This document shows, in pieces, positions 1 to 14,100 of a DNA stretch of 64,000 nt. Position numbers and translations under genes: made by a program. The stretch is from Lutraria lutraria (Eukaryota; Mollusca; Bivalvia; Venerida; Mactridae): NCBI GenBank assembly GCA_964023205.1, contig OZ026845.1:10860001-10924000 (forward strand). Direction: 5' to 3'. Each line of letters opens with the position of its first letter. Position 1 is the stretch's first letter. Below the pieces are notes generated by a model, which was given only the letters and a program-made list of their open reading frames with translations, was not told where the DNA came from and did no database searches.

Positions 1-34
1 CAAAATATCGTTATTTCGCCTTCAATATTTCGTG

Positions 35-120
35 TGTTCGCCCTCTAAGGTCGAAGACACGATAAATGAGCAATTTGTCGTGTGTTCGTGTTGTCATGCT
101 TCGACTTCTAGGGGCGAACA
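35..120. repeat. Imperfect inverted repeat beside the piggyBac relic
   Basis: The arms at 35-56 and 99-120 are near reverse complements. Both begin TGTTCGCCC and end TCGAAG when the right arm is reverse-complemented, with a few mismatches between. The loop is about 42 bases. The motif CGTGTGTTCG recurs inside. It could be the end of a mobile element or a decayed satellite unit. The window edge cuts off the left context. Confidence 0.55.
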
Positions 121-199
121 CGCGAAGATATGAAATGGCAGAAATCAGCCACCATAGATAAGGGTGTTCGCGTAAATCAGAAATAGAAGATTAATAATC

Positions 200-900
200 A
201 TATGCTTCAGCTAATGAAGCGGGCTATGCCTCCCGAGTCATCAGATCAAAGTGACACTAACGCTATTGAAGCACAGGTGCAGCCTTAAACTCATGCTGCT
301 GCTGTTGAGAAAGATGCACACCACATTCTTACAAGGGCCAAGACATAGCAAGAGACCAGGCTAGGGGAAGGCCTAAAAGTCAAGCAAGGTAAATGTAACC
401 CAATGCCCCACAACCAGATGATGCTGGCCAGCCATTGTCTCGTGCTTATCAGCGTGCATCAGGTGCCCAAAAAGACATTCATGCAGCTTGAAATGGAAAT
501 GTTCAGCAGAAACACCCTCCAGATGTTGACCCTAGACAGCAACTAGACATCATTAGGCATCAACCTGGTATCACTATCGCTGTAAATTGTTGCAACCCAA
601 AGGATGCATTCACATTCTTCATAACGCCTGCCATGATCGACAATCTCATGCTCAAAACCAATCAAAAAGCAAGGGGCCAACTCTATTAATCCTACTTTAA
701 ATCCAAAATAGACATTCATGTCAGAAAGGGTTTTGATAATGAGGAGACTGTTGCCTTCATTGCTCTGCGTCTTTTAGCTGGTGTGCACAAATCTGTAGCC
801 TCCTTGATCAGACTTTTCTTAAACTATGTCAGGGTCAATAGATATTTTACAGTATCCGAAATTTGACTATCAATCCACTACGTCAGGATGGCAAGTTACA
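200..900 (+). pseudogene. Decayed piggyBac-like transposase relic
   Basis: One forward frame stays readable across several stops (for example the TAA after GRPKSQAR and the TAA after ARGQLY). It starts with an Arg/Gly-rich low-complexity stretch. It then reads HQPGITIAVN, DAFTFFITPAMIDNLM and ETVAFIALRLLAGVHKS. This order matches the start of the DDE_Tnp_1_7 domain of piggyBac transposases: a G-x-P-G-I motif, then an aromatic-rich F-F-T-P helix, then E-x-x-x-F-I-x-L-x-x-L-x-G-x-H. The catalytic aspartates would lie further downstream and are not visible, so the copy is truncated and dead. I did not find terminal repeats with TTAA flanks around it. Assignment to piggyBac rests on motif order, not a database search. 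Confidence 0.6.
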
Positions 901-1799
901 TACAAGTTGGCTGTGTTTACAATATACTGTGTATAATGGATATATTTTGGTATTTTCTTCTGGTTAATGTCAACTTTTTTTCTAGACCAGGAAAGGTCTA
1001 AAGTTACTAAAACTGTCAACAGTATCTCATTTACCAGTTAGAATGTTGAATTTTGTTCAATTCACCAATTCAAACAACTGACAAGTGTCCGGCCTGGAAA
1101 ACAGAAATTAAAGGAAAGTACAAAGCAACTAAGTGTGAGAATGCTCAAGACTGAATTCTGTATACAGCAGAGTGATAAGGGTTGATACCCATTGTGGACG
1201 AATGTTTATTTCAGCCTCACCCAGTATTAGTTTTATATTCTCTAGTAGTCGTAGTAATTTACTAATTTGAAAAGGAAATAGGAACACAAAAACATGCACA
1301 TTTTACACAAGATTGAAATACTACAACTTCACTCTAATGTATGTTACCATCAATCATTCGTTCAATTCAGTTTGTTTCAATGAACACTTGTTTTTTCGTA
1401 AACAAACCAACTAGGAAATGGGTGGGGTATGGCCTTTAAACTACGCGTGACAATGTTTATATCGTGCATACAAATTAAATATAGACTGAAAATAAGAAAT
1501 AACGGTATGCTCTCATAAAATGTATCCAATATTTCTAATACCTCAAGTTTTTTCCAATATAATGTATCACTCGTCACTTTTTCACCAACTTTAGCATAAT
1601 TCTTCACGATTGTTTTCTTAAAGGAGGTCGCCATCTTGAAATTTACTGGTAATCTATAAACAAAGTGAAATTGGGATGAATTAAAAGTTGAAGATGAACA
1701 TCGTTAATTCTTTTCCAAAATATGACTTATTAATAATTATCCATATAGATTTTGTATAAATTATACAATATAATACTAACTATTTTGTATTCAATAATA
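901..1799. other. Intergenic DNA, no recognised feature
   Basis: AT-rich sequence between the transposase relic and the ARID3 promoter area. An 85-codon reverse ORF here has no recognisable motif. No repeat or RNA gene was recognised. Confidence 0.5.
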
Positions 1800-2082
1800 A
1801 TCGCATATGCATATTTGACTCCACCTACATGGGCGGAGCTTCATACACGCTGTGCTTTTATTAGTCAAGACTCTATCGAATGTCAAAGTTCATGTTGATA
1901 ATTCATTTTTTCGTTAAAACAGTCACGTGCTTGTACCATTAATTGTAGAATTCGGATTGGTTTATTGACGGTATTGATATAAAGTAAAAGAAAACGAAAT
2001 ATTACAATCATTTGGTGTGTGTCTGTTTCATTTTGCACATATGATTGTAGATTTATCCAAAAAGACTCTTGGAGTAGGAAAA
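1800..2082 (+). promoter_or_regulatory. Probable ARID3 promoter and 5' UTR
   Basis: This stretch sits directly upstream of the first coding exon. It contains a GC-box-like GGGCGGAGC at 1831-1839, an E-box CACGTG at 1924-1929 and an inverted CCAAT box (ATTGG) near 1956. No clear TATA box or initiator can be fixed. A second in-frame ATG at 2041 lies 14 codons upstream of the preferred start, with a stop codon in that frame at 1975-1977. The transcript start is probably between about 1930 and 2040, which is inference from position only. Confidence 0.35.
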
Positions 2083-2130
2083 ATGTCAGGAGACGATAAT
2101 AGTTTAGACGGCGCTGGGAGCGTGGCTAGT
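2083..2130 (+). CDS. ARID3: ARID3 coding exon 1
   Basis: Encodes MSGDDNSLDGAGSVAS, ending in phase 0 at a GTGAGT donor. Starting at ATG 2041 would add 14 residues (MIVDLSKKTLGVGK). The 2041 ATG has C at -3, a weaker context. The exon is short and not conserved enough to prove alone. It is supported by exact phase agreement with exon 2 and the strong donor. Confidence 0.8.
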
Positions 2131-5100
2131 GTGAGTTTTTTTAAAACAAATTTCTATATTAAAGATCATTAAAATAAGTTTTAAGTTTCAATACATATGA
2201 CATTAATGAATCAATTATTGGTAGAGTTTTACATCAATTAGTTTGAGATTAATAAATCGCATCTATTAAATATTGTGTGTGTTTTTTTAGAATTTATTTT
2301 ATTTCGTGTTTTTAGAATTTATTTCATTTCGTGTATTTTTGATATCATTTAATTCATTGACATTGAAATATTATCATAATAAAAAGTATTCCTCGGAATA
2401 TAAAATATTGAACGAAAACGTATTACTGTCATCAATATATTTAGAAGTTTATTTATATGGTAATGAATTTATTTACAAAAGTATTCATTTATTAATAACC
2501 ATTAATATGTGGTTTTAAAATTAGTTGTCATTAATTGTTGTTGGTTTTTTGGGTAACTAAATGCTTGCATTGATTAGCTATTATTTTCATTGTTCTTCTA
2601 TTCACCGTGTGCGACATACATGTCCAAAATGTCAATTAATTTGTGCGATACTTTTTTATCATACATGAATAAAGAAATAAATATACATGTTTAATATTTA
2701 ATCGACATCTTAATATAAAATTAAACCATTCTATAGAGTTTCCGCTGTGCAATGACTGTGTCAAACAAATATATCAACATTAAAATGATATTAAATGCAC
2801 GTGTATTGAGATATATGCCAGGAAAGTATAGTTGATGAGCTTAGTAAAGTGTTACCATATGTAAATATTGCACGGGTCAATTTATACGGCACGTTGTTTA
2901 TTTGTACGCCATGTATACAGCAGACATGGGGAGGATCTTGTATATACAACCATACAGTCATAATTCATAATCTTGTTTATGTTTTATTCTCATCTATATT
3001 AATTCGTGGAAAATGTGGAGCAAAGTATTGTATTGTTCTGTAGAGAAATTTTGCACAGGTGTCCAACATGCGTTTCTCTGAATTATTACCTGATTTTCTT
3101 TTCTATTCTTTTAATTAGCGAGTAATTAGACATGAGTATTAATTGTAGTAAATTATTTGATTTTGGTCATGTATAAAATAATATAAAAAATATAAACACA
3201 CTTGAAACAAGATCAAATCTTTCTAAAGAAGGGTATAACGATTAAATAATGGATCAGAATTTTTATCTGAGGTTGTTAATAGGCTTTTGATAGGATTTTA
3301 TAAATATTCTTAATATGCAATTACGAAAGGTATCTAGGGCGTGCGTCATTTATAGAGTTTACTAATTGAAATTATTCACACTTTCTTGATGATAAAATAT
3401 TATTTCTTAAATTCTCCGCAGAGCACAACGCTGTGTTAATGTAATCATGATTGAAACAAATTGTTCCATTTTGATATGAGTACGTATCTCGTGGAATATC
3501 GTTATAGTTTGTTATCACGATAGAAATCTAATTGATGGGATAATAAATACATTTAACTGATGCTCGGAGTTGCAACTTATGTTACAATAGAGAAAAAACT
3601 GACGGACCAGCAGAACAACAGAAACATTTTTGTGTTCTTCATTTTGACTTTTCAAAATACTTTTTTCAGTCCAACGGAGACCGACCTCAAGATCGCAGTA
3701 TGGAATCTGATGCCAATGTTAGTGAGAACGGTGTGGACCATGTTAGTGATGTTTCAATGGACAAACTTGATAAACTTGACCCATCAGATCGAGAACTATA
3801 TGAAAAACTTAAACAACAAGAAAAGGAAGAAAGACTCGAAATAGAACGAGAACTTAAAGCACACGAAGACGTGTTATCACACATGAGAAAACATAGTGAC
3901 TTGAACAGATTGCGTGACTTACGACATTCGGACAAGATGCTTGACCAAGATTTGGGTCAAGATCTCAGAGTTAATAAAAGTGATAGAGAAAAAATGGAAC
4001 GAGAACGCGAGGATTATAAAACATTAAGAGAAAATGTACTCAAAGGATACACTTCCCCTGCAATTAATATTTATAACCATCCAGCATACTTAGCCGCCAT
4101 GTCGGCAGCCACAGCTGGCTACCCTAGATCCCAAACACCAGAGAGTACCACCTCCACGACTCCGCCTCTAGGGGATGGACCTTCACATCACTGGACCTTT
4201 GAGGAACAGTTTAAACAGGTAAATAACCATTCACCAGCCTAGTTATAATTCATCTATTTATTTGTTACAATAAATTCGTAAATGTTCAGATCGATAATTG
4301 ATTGATTCCATGGCATTGGCTACCACTTTCATTATCAGGGACATATCTATCAGCTACCTACAACATCCAACGAGTAAGAATATGATAAAAGTTAACAATT
4401 TCTAAGGAACAAAATTAATGATTTAATGTTCATAGTAAGCTACAAAAATATGATATGCGTTTTGAAGATATGATCAATTCAACAAATTCAAGATTATGTA
4501 AGCTAATCCGTCAAATCGTCTGCAATGACCGTTCTCGTGTTTAATTTAATTTTCATATGGGTAAGGAAAATCTAACCATGCTTTTATTCAGGTTAACATC
4601 GCATCGTAAGTTTAAAACGATGCTTGGAAACTTTATCTCAGTGGGTAGTTAATATCATAAATCTAGATTTATATGTTCTCGCTATAGAACAAGATGCTGT
4701 AATGGAATTATAAGCCATATGGTCTACACGAAGTAATGAAATAAACTCTACTAAATTTCCTTTTTCGAAAACAACAACAACAAAAAAAAAACAATTTCGA
4801 TATATTACTATATGTATATGAATTTGAATACATTTGGCTATTATCTGTCAGCCACAGACGTATATGTACAGCATTATGCTGGTATTCCCTGGTCACTTAT
4901 GAGCTAGGTAGCTTTACACTGCATGCAGCTCACCTTTCACCTAGTTGACTGCTTTTTGTTATGTTTGCTTATCTAATTGTATGTTTGTTTAATTGTATAA
5001 ATAAGAAACCTCTTAGAACAGCGTACAGTTGGTCTACAAATAAACGCTGTATTGACATTAAACACAACAATGAAATATTTTATATGCATCCGACCTATTT

Positions 5101-8100
5101 TAACAATAATTGCAAATAAATTAACCATATAGCAGTTTCATTCAAAACCTACTTAGAATTATAAATAAATAAAACAGAAAATGAAAAAATCGAGTATTAT
5201 ATAGATCTTTGTTTATCATTCGTGAACAATTTTATTGAAATCTTTGTTAGTTCTGGTAGAATTAGACACACTTCCATAATAAGCAAACGTTTAGCATCGT
5301 GTGTATACATCGACACAAGTATAGTTAAAATGAATTATTTTTTTATTTGTAATCCGGTTGACGTATAAATGATAACATTCCTAGTTTTAAGTTATCAAGT
5401 CCACAAACAGTTCGAATTATGTTTTGATATATAAAGTTTATTAAAAAATATCCTGCTCCATATTTTATGGGAAAAGATTGCAATCTATTTACAAGAAACC
5501 GCATTAGTTTCTCTTAATATGTACATACATATTTTATGACAACATAAGTACTGTTAGGTATTAAATAATGTTTATTTTAATAATGCCTTAAAATAATATA
5601 AGATTACACTCGATCATGCATTACATTTATGAATACTTAACGGAGAACATGTCAGAATGCCTGAGGCTTTTTTTATAAGACTTAAAGCATTGAGTGGTGT
5701 TCATTAATTTAGAAAAAAAAAATTCTATCGTTTCATAATCGTTTGAATATTTTTATATATTTAAATGTATCACCAGTAGATGTTTTATCAATTATTATAT
5801 ATTAAAGTTAAGACTACATTAAAATACTCAACTGACTATCACTTAGCTTTGTTTATTAATTAAAGTTAACTTTCATGTTTGGTTGATAACTCGCCGACAA
5901 AAAATATCCACAGTCTCCATTGATATAAAGTCGAAACGCAAATATTGATGGATACATGGCTTAAGTCTTCGAACAAAAAATACAGACAATCTTACGGTGA
6001 TATTAACAACACTAATTAATGATGACCTCTTGTATTGCGCAACATTGCTTTTTTTAGTTTCATACAACTCGACTGAATGATTATACTTAACGCTTAATGA
6101 ACAAAAATCATGTTGCAATTTTCTCACGTAAAAATGCGGTGTCATCGACTTTCGCCTTATAGGCTGACACCGGAATAATTAATACGATAATGCACAAACT
6201 ATTTTTTGTACATTTGCTCTTTTAAGTAACAAATAAATTTAATCAACCCTAACAAAAATCATTTTAAAAATTATCGTACCTTTAAATGCATTATTAAGAT
6301 TCTCGTGTTTCTAAGTTTACTGGCTGTAAACTTCATGGATCGAACTATTCAAGGGCAAATGAGTCCCAAGATGCTACGTCATATGAGGATGCTTGTGATC
6401 AAATTAAGCCAAAGACCATGTTAGATGTATATCAGTTGCGATCAATGTAATTTTATTTAATCATTCTAAAGTTATTTTAAACAACAATATAAAAGTGATT
6501 ATCAAAGCATAACAATCGTTTCAAAACAGTATTAGTTTGGTCACGTGACTCGTTAATAACTGGCGCGCGCCTGTGAGCCGGTGCGGTCTACAAAGCTGTT
6601 CACTAGAATGTACTCACGGGCCTTAACTGCGTGAATAATTGTTGTAAAATGCGCCAGTCTTCTTGGTTGATAAATATTTGACAAAATTGGAAAGGGATAA
6701 TTCGTTATCTCATTCATTTCTTAGTTACTGACTAGATTCATTTTTGATGTCGTAGGACGCATTAATGACATCCCATGGGAGAGTCATAACAACATTAGAT
6801 ATTTAAGTTAATATACCGCGATCATTTGTCTTTAAATGACGGCTTCAGGATCGCTAGCCTATACTAAGGTTCCGCTTGCTGATACCAGAATTCATTAATT
6901 TTAAAACATTGGGTATTTCACGCACAATTTCTTCGGTTTTTAAATCGATCCGAATGATCGGGGTTTTATAGCCAACCATCTGTCATTTAAACACCTTCCT
7001 GTAAAATGAAGATAAAAGGCATTAAAATCAGCTAAAATTGCCTTAAATTCGCTAATTTGTTCACGACAACGAATCCACTATATTTCCCTGGTTTGAAGGT
7101 TTGCCTCTTTCTTTGGTCTCTATTATATAAAGTTTATTTCAAATTTCCGGGATGAAGGTTTGCATTGAGTAGATTCTAAAAGTATGTTTGTGTTATACGC
7201 GACCAAATAATGTAAATTTACATAAAACTTGTATCAAAATCGATTTACAATTTATATATAGTGTGAATCCATTTGTGTCCTTTCATTGCCATTTGTTGCC
7301 TATTTATATTAAACAATATAAGGTTTTTAGTTTCTATAGGGGTCCATGAATAAGAAATCAATGTTATTTGACGTGGACGTAAAATAAGCATTAACACTTG
7401 CTAACATGATTAATTTAGGAAATAAATGTTCCGATAGATTTGTTTGTATTATTTGTTCAAGTCGCGTGTCGTTGTGGGAGTGGTTTATTAGAGGCGGAAA
7501 CAAGGTGCTGCTGACGCTGTTTAGCAAATAGTTCTTTGTGAAATAGTCGTGTCAGATCGCGTCGCGCATCATTTGAAATATGTCTTTTCATATTATAACA
7601 ATTCTTATTTCTCAGTGCAAGCAGACGTCCTAAGATAACACTGTAACATTTTTCCATGTAACGCATATCGACTGTTCACAAAACATTATATAGACATAAT
7701 GTCAGTTTACGTACAGGCAAGGTATACGTATATTATCTTTGTATTTCATTTAACATAATTTCAGATACATATACCAGAAAACAATAGAATTAACAGATAT
7801 TTATAGTTAGGCATAGACGTTTTATATATTCATTTCAAGTTATAATTCAGTCATAATGCTGCCATAACAATGTATTCTAAAGGTGCTTTGTAACAAACAA
7901 TCATCAATATTTCATCAACGGTTAAACTTGGAACAAAACACGGTAATTTCAGCTCTGTTGCATCCACAAAGGTCGAATAAGCGCCAGAAAAGAGTGAATT
8001 ACCCACATTGGCTGTCATCAAACAATTTTGACGAATTAATTTATAATTTTAACACAATGTCCGGCAGCTAGAGTGTCATTGTTGATATAAACAACGTCAA

Positions 8101-11100
8101 TATTGTGATTAATTTATGGTTCTTCATCTACGCGACAGTTAACAATCTGCTGATAATGGTTGTATCACCAAGTCGATTATTAATGAGTTATCAACAGTAG
8201 ATGGACATAAAATAGTATATAAATACATAAAACTCAGTTAAATGTCCCTTATCTTGTTTAAAGTAATAAAACATTTGTAGATTGTGTTTGATATCACGTG
8301 TCAATTATGACTTAAGATTCTTATCTCATTAAAAAACACGACGTTCGGACAACACCAGAAAATTCAGATATTTCTAAGTTAAAAATATATTTTTTTTTTA
8401 CAAAAATATTTTGTTCGTTATTTTTAGTACACAATTCAAATTTAAAAGAATCGGATTTAATTTCGTCAACAATTCTTTACAAATATCAAAAGAACACCTA
8501 AATAATAACTTTATTGATTTGTATACATCTATCATTATTCAATTTCTTTCTTAATTTCATGAATTACGAATTATACTCGCACTAAAAATAAAATGGCGAT
8601 TTTGGAGAAAAATAAAATTAAGATACCCATTAATGCTTTTATATTATGATTTGTTGTTTTATTAAGAAACTACTTATATTTATTGTTTAAAATGCAATGC
8701 ATGTTTATTCATGTGACCTCTTATTGGTGATGATTGGTTATAGATTTATTAATTGAATACATTGTTTTATTCATCGCTTAAAATATAATAGTATTTTTAA
8801 GATGATATAAAATTGACAGTTTGAAGGAGTTACGCTTATCAGTACATGCATATAATGATAACCATATAGCTGCTGGGTCGCCTGATAATGTTTGACAATA
8901 ACAATCGTCTACTGATGACACTGATTTGAGGGGACATAAATCAAGCACCCTTCAGACAAGATGTCGACACGTTTTGTGAAAATCAACTAAGTTGATTAAA
9001 CACAATAATTAATCATTAAAGTGTGTTAAAAGATAACCGTATGTTAAATAAAGACAATAGTTCCTATCAACACTGATAATTAACTTGAAACATGATCATA
9101 TTAATAACGGGCGTATATAATAACCCCCGAGAGACCACGAAACATACTGGTTGTATAAAAAATCACTGATAGCTATAACATTATGAGATTTCCTTCCATG
9201 CTGACTGCATAAAGCTAATTTTCATCAGATGCAGATATTGCCAAGCATGTACGATTTATTTATTGATATTTTCAGTCACAATACTGTTTTGGTCATTTTA
9301 ATTAATTTTGAAAGTTAGTTTATCTAACACAATGGTTGTCTACAGTCGACAGAGATTCGATTCTGTTGTATTTCCGAAATTTGTACAAATACTATTTTAG
9401 AGTATAGCATTGTTTTAAAATATCAATGTAGGCAAGTTCGAAAATGAAATTGGTCCTAGCTCAGAGTTTGTTTTTCATATTGAAAGTCTTGCGAAATTTT
9501 CCTACTCTACGCTACTGTACTAGTCGTATCATTGCATTAAAATCGCTATAACTGAACAGTGACAGACTAATTTACAGATATCTGTATCTATAGTCCTGTA
9601 TTGATCTGTGATAGATATCTAACTTTGTCAATATCGTGTCTAAATCATACCTAACACGTTTGATTGCCATCTAAATGAACAATATAAACAATCAGCTTAC
9701 GTGCGCATGAATTAATTCAATTGATCATCTTTGCGCATGTCTACTTCCTTCAATACCTTTAAGAGAATGACAATTTATTTACGAGTTTATTGCGTCGTAC
9801 CAAAGTGGAGTAAGTAACGAAATCTACAAGAAAATGTAATCAACGATTCAAACCACGCGCGTGTATAGACAAGATAAATTAATTTTGTGCTTAATAAAGT
9901 AAAGAGGAACTTTTACGGTGCAACGCACGGACGAACGGTTGTGTATGGGCATAACTTTGAATCAGTGAATATGGTACCCAAGTTGAATTAATCCGATCCT
10001 CCTTTCGTTGTCGTCTTTGCTAGTCACCAACTTTTTAACTTTTAGGATCTCTACACCCCTGGTGATAATTAATTCTGACGTACATTAAAAAATAATATTT
10101 TTTATGAATTATATTATTAAACACACACAAAAACAACAAAAAACAAAAACAGATTGAAAAATAATCTGTCTGGAGGCAAATCAGAAGATTGGATTTTTTA
10201 TAATCATTTTAGGGAATATAAACATCAAGCGAGTCTGGAAGATGCTACTTTCCGTCCATTATTTATTTTCTTCAATGTCATTAGACCGAAAACAATAACC
10301 GGAAATTATTCGGAATCTGTATATACGATCCGTGAATCATTTTTTCTGTCTCGTCTGTTGATATATTAAATGATCGAATCTTTGACTGGGTGCTGGATAG
10401 ACTGATATATCGTCCTTTTATTGCAAAACACCGAGTACAATCTAATTTCCCGCGCTTAATTCTTAAGTCGTCTGACTTTTTGTAACATATATTTTTCGAC
10501 CACGGCATTTAACGCTGCTGGAACGTTGGGTTAAACTTTAGTACAGACGGCTGTAAGCTGTATTGTTACATATAACTTGAAATTATTCCTAGGAATTTGT
10601 ACGAATGGTGAAGCGGGCAAGGAGGGGGCTTCATGGCCAAAGAGAACTTTTCCTCCTTTTCTCAGATATTTTTACGATGATTTGCGATCAAATTATAAAA
10701 AAAGTCATAACCATGTTTTTGTCTTTGATTTTCTTTACACCCATGAAATAGCGTACGGACGTTGCCGAGCAGACGACACAATCAAACTTTCATAATAACA
10801 CCATAAAAAGCGACATTCGATTAAACCAAGGGTTGAAATCTGTTTGATTTTTTTTTGTAAATCGTCTTTAATTGTGTTTGCTACTTAATGGACATTCCTA
10901 TAATCAGCAAAATGTTAAAATGCATTTCAAACAAAATTATTGATACGCCTCGTTATATTTAAAAAAAAAATCACCTGCGATATCGAACTTCCATTAATCT
11001 TTTTGAAGTTCACGTAATGATTTGACAATTAAGATAGGAATTAAGCCTTTAAGCAGGTTGGATGCATGATACGTCTCGTATGCCAATATTGGAAGCGTCT

Positions 11101-14100
11101 GCTTGACTCGCGTCATACATATTGTCAAATAATTTCTCCCATAATTCAGTGGGAGAGTAGCTAAATTTGTTACAAATTTGCAGATATTTGTATGAATCTC
11201 ATATACTGGAAGCATAAAAATAAGAGCAAAAATATGTAATTGAAATTTAAGCAGTCATGGTGCAAGACATTATGTTCTGGTACCGATGCGTGCAGCCGAC
11301 AACCTTCACGCGGTACAATCATAGAATTTACTGTGCTCCAGACGATAAGAAAGTGTCCATATTAAACTTTACAATGTAAATGTGTGAATCATTTGATCGA
11401 TATGAGATCTAGACTATTTATATGTAACAATTTCTGCATTATTCAATCAAAGGTCACTTCTTTTATCTTGTCCTTGCATTCAGAATGTATGAATCATTGA
11501 TAATTTTACTTGAAATCATGGCGGCATTCACCGGGGGTAAAGCCGCACAAATGTCATATAAAATCCGATATCTTAATTATGAAAATCTTGTTAAAACATC
11601 CTAGAATTAACGCCTTCTGAAAAGCCTTCTCAGACGCATTAATGTATTTTTTATCAGATAAAGATTTTTTCCAAGTTTGTAATATCACCACAAAGCATAC
11701 ACAGGTCATTACTTTGAATTTCAAGGGTAGCCTTTGAATGCGTACACATTCCGAACTGTAGATTATAATGTTAATTCCTGTTTAACTTCATAATAATAAA
11801 CTTGTTTTAATGCATATATTTAATACACCGAGTGATATGCTCGGTAGAAATAATTTCATATTAATACTGCAACAATAAAATTATGTTCTCTTTCAGTTGT
11901 ACGAGATTAGTGACGACCCGAAGAGAAAAGAATTCCTGGATGATCTGTTCCAGTTTATGCAGAAAAGAGGTAAACATCACTGCATGTACCTTTCCATAAT
12001 AACATATGTATTATACATGTATAGTTTTTATAACATTTAGGCTCCCCACTACTCTCCTGACGACCACACAGTCTTTGAGATGGAACAGCAAATTAATACA
12101 TTTCGTTATTTTTGTCCATTTTGCACCCGTTTAATTATGATAAAACAAGAAATGAACACTCTGTGATTATACGGCATACGACTTGATTTGGTCAAGATAT
12201 TTCGGAGTACACTGCTACACAAATGTGATAAGCATGTCTTTCAAATAAACAACATTACAGTTATCAGACATTTCCTAATAAGATAACCGCTGACTTCTCT
12301 ACATTATTGCATTATACATTTGGTGACGCCCCTTGTCGATTGCCTTCACGGAATTTGTCTTGAATAACATTCTATGAAATGCTGCGAAGTTATTGTATTT
12401 TCATGCGGGGAGCAATATCAAGACATCCTCACACTATAAAATATTGACCATTCTCGGAGCATCTATGCGGATAGTGACGACTTGTCTCTCATATTATTGG
12501 CTAGATAAGCTACTTCTTGTACCTCCCCTTTTTTGTCCATATTTTATATCAGAATAAGAATTTACGTTCGCACCGTTTCCTTATTTGTTTGACATAAATC
12601 GAGTAAAACATTTAGGATGTTAAGGAGTCATTGAAGTTGACAATTGTCAAGTTTTGCTCCTTGCGTTAACGTAAAAATGCAAAAACACGTTACCAGAGCA
12701 TGATTATTGTGTTGTAGAGTAATAATTGATTGATTTAACGATTAAGTAAATAACCTACTGTAATAGTATTAAAATCATGCTGTCCAAGATGTAGAAATGA
12801 TATCTAACATGACATTGCGTCAACTGATTAAGCAGGCAATTATCTGAACACGATTATCAAAACAATTATTGGAAACATTGTCACGTGATCAGAGGTCTGT
12901 AGTTTTGTTCGAAGAATTCTTCAAAGTGTTGCTATCATAAGTCGCCCGCGAAACATGCCAAATTTGCATCTTTGAAAAAAAAAATGCGAATCATTTTTCG
13001 TTATCAAGACTAGAAAAAGTAAAATGTTTGGCTAAATCTTATTATGTAGCATTTCTATATCCAATGAGCCTGTTTAAATATTTATATCATCATTAAATAC
13101 AAATTAGTTTGCATTTTAATCGTGTACGCTTGTTCTATTCTGTTGAGTACTGTTCTTTGTAATTGCATATTCTGTTAATCCATTACATGACATTGTAATA
13201 TCAAGATTAACATGGAAGAAGACATGTATTAAACGTTAAACGTATTGCAACACATGTACGCCAGTTTTCATTGTCAACATTTTAACATCAAGGAAAATTA
13301 TTCAAATATAAAACATTAACTATGTTGATAATTACTGAACCCCTTGATCTTCTTCCGTGAATACATATCCAATGATATAATACTTTGATATTAACTTAGA
13401 CAATCAGCCGATACGAACTAAAAACTACTCATTCATGTTGCCGGGTACTTACTTTTCTCTCTTAGTAAAATGTATTTTCTCAGCGTTTATGTACTAATTG
13501 TGGTGTATGTACACTATCCAAATAATGGTAAATATCTTTTGATCTATCTATGTTATTGAATATTATAGCCCCCCGATACAACATTCGTTCATTAATCGGT
13601 GCAACAGCGGAGAAAATTATAATGCAGCGTGTTTCTTGTGATGGTGTCGTAAAATACAAACAAAAATTGATAAATGAAATTAAAAGAATATTTCGATCTA
13701 ATGACATCCCAATCGCCCTAATAAAGTACTCAATTAGATGTTTAAACTCCAGCTAGCAAGGCGCCAAATAACTTGACGGTTTTAAATATTAAGTAATCGA
13801 ATCGATCAGGCGGACCCAATTATTTTCGTATCATCAAGATTTATTGTCATCGGTTCAAACGTACATTGTGCAGTGAGTCTGTATCATCTTTAAAAAAATT
13901 GAATATTAAAGAAATGGAGTGAAATGTTTTAAACTTGATTCAGTTTTTATACTCATTCAATGTGATCGGTATCGACTTTCATATTATAAATGAAATGTTT
14001 GATGTTGTAAATGTGTAAAAATTAGTGAAATTGAAAGTGATACCGATAATTGGTGACGATCATTGCCAGTAGTGCCGCCATGCAAACTATTTCTTATGAT

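Noticed and set aside
3687..3935. Reverse-strand 82-codon ORF
   Set aside because: Shadow of ARID3 exon 2, whose charged codons leave the opposite strand open.
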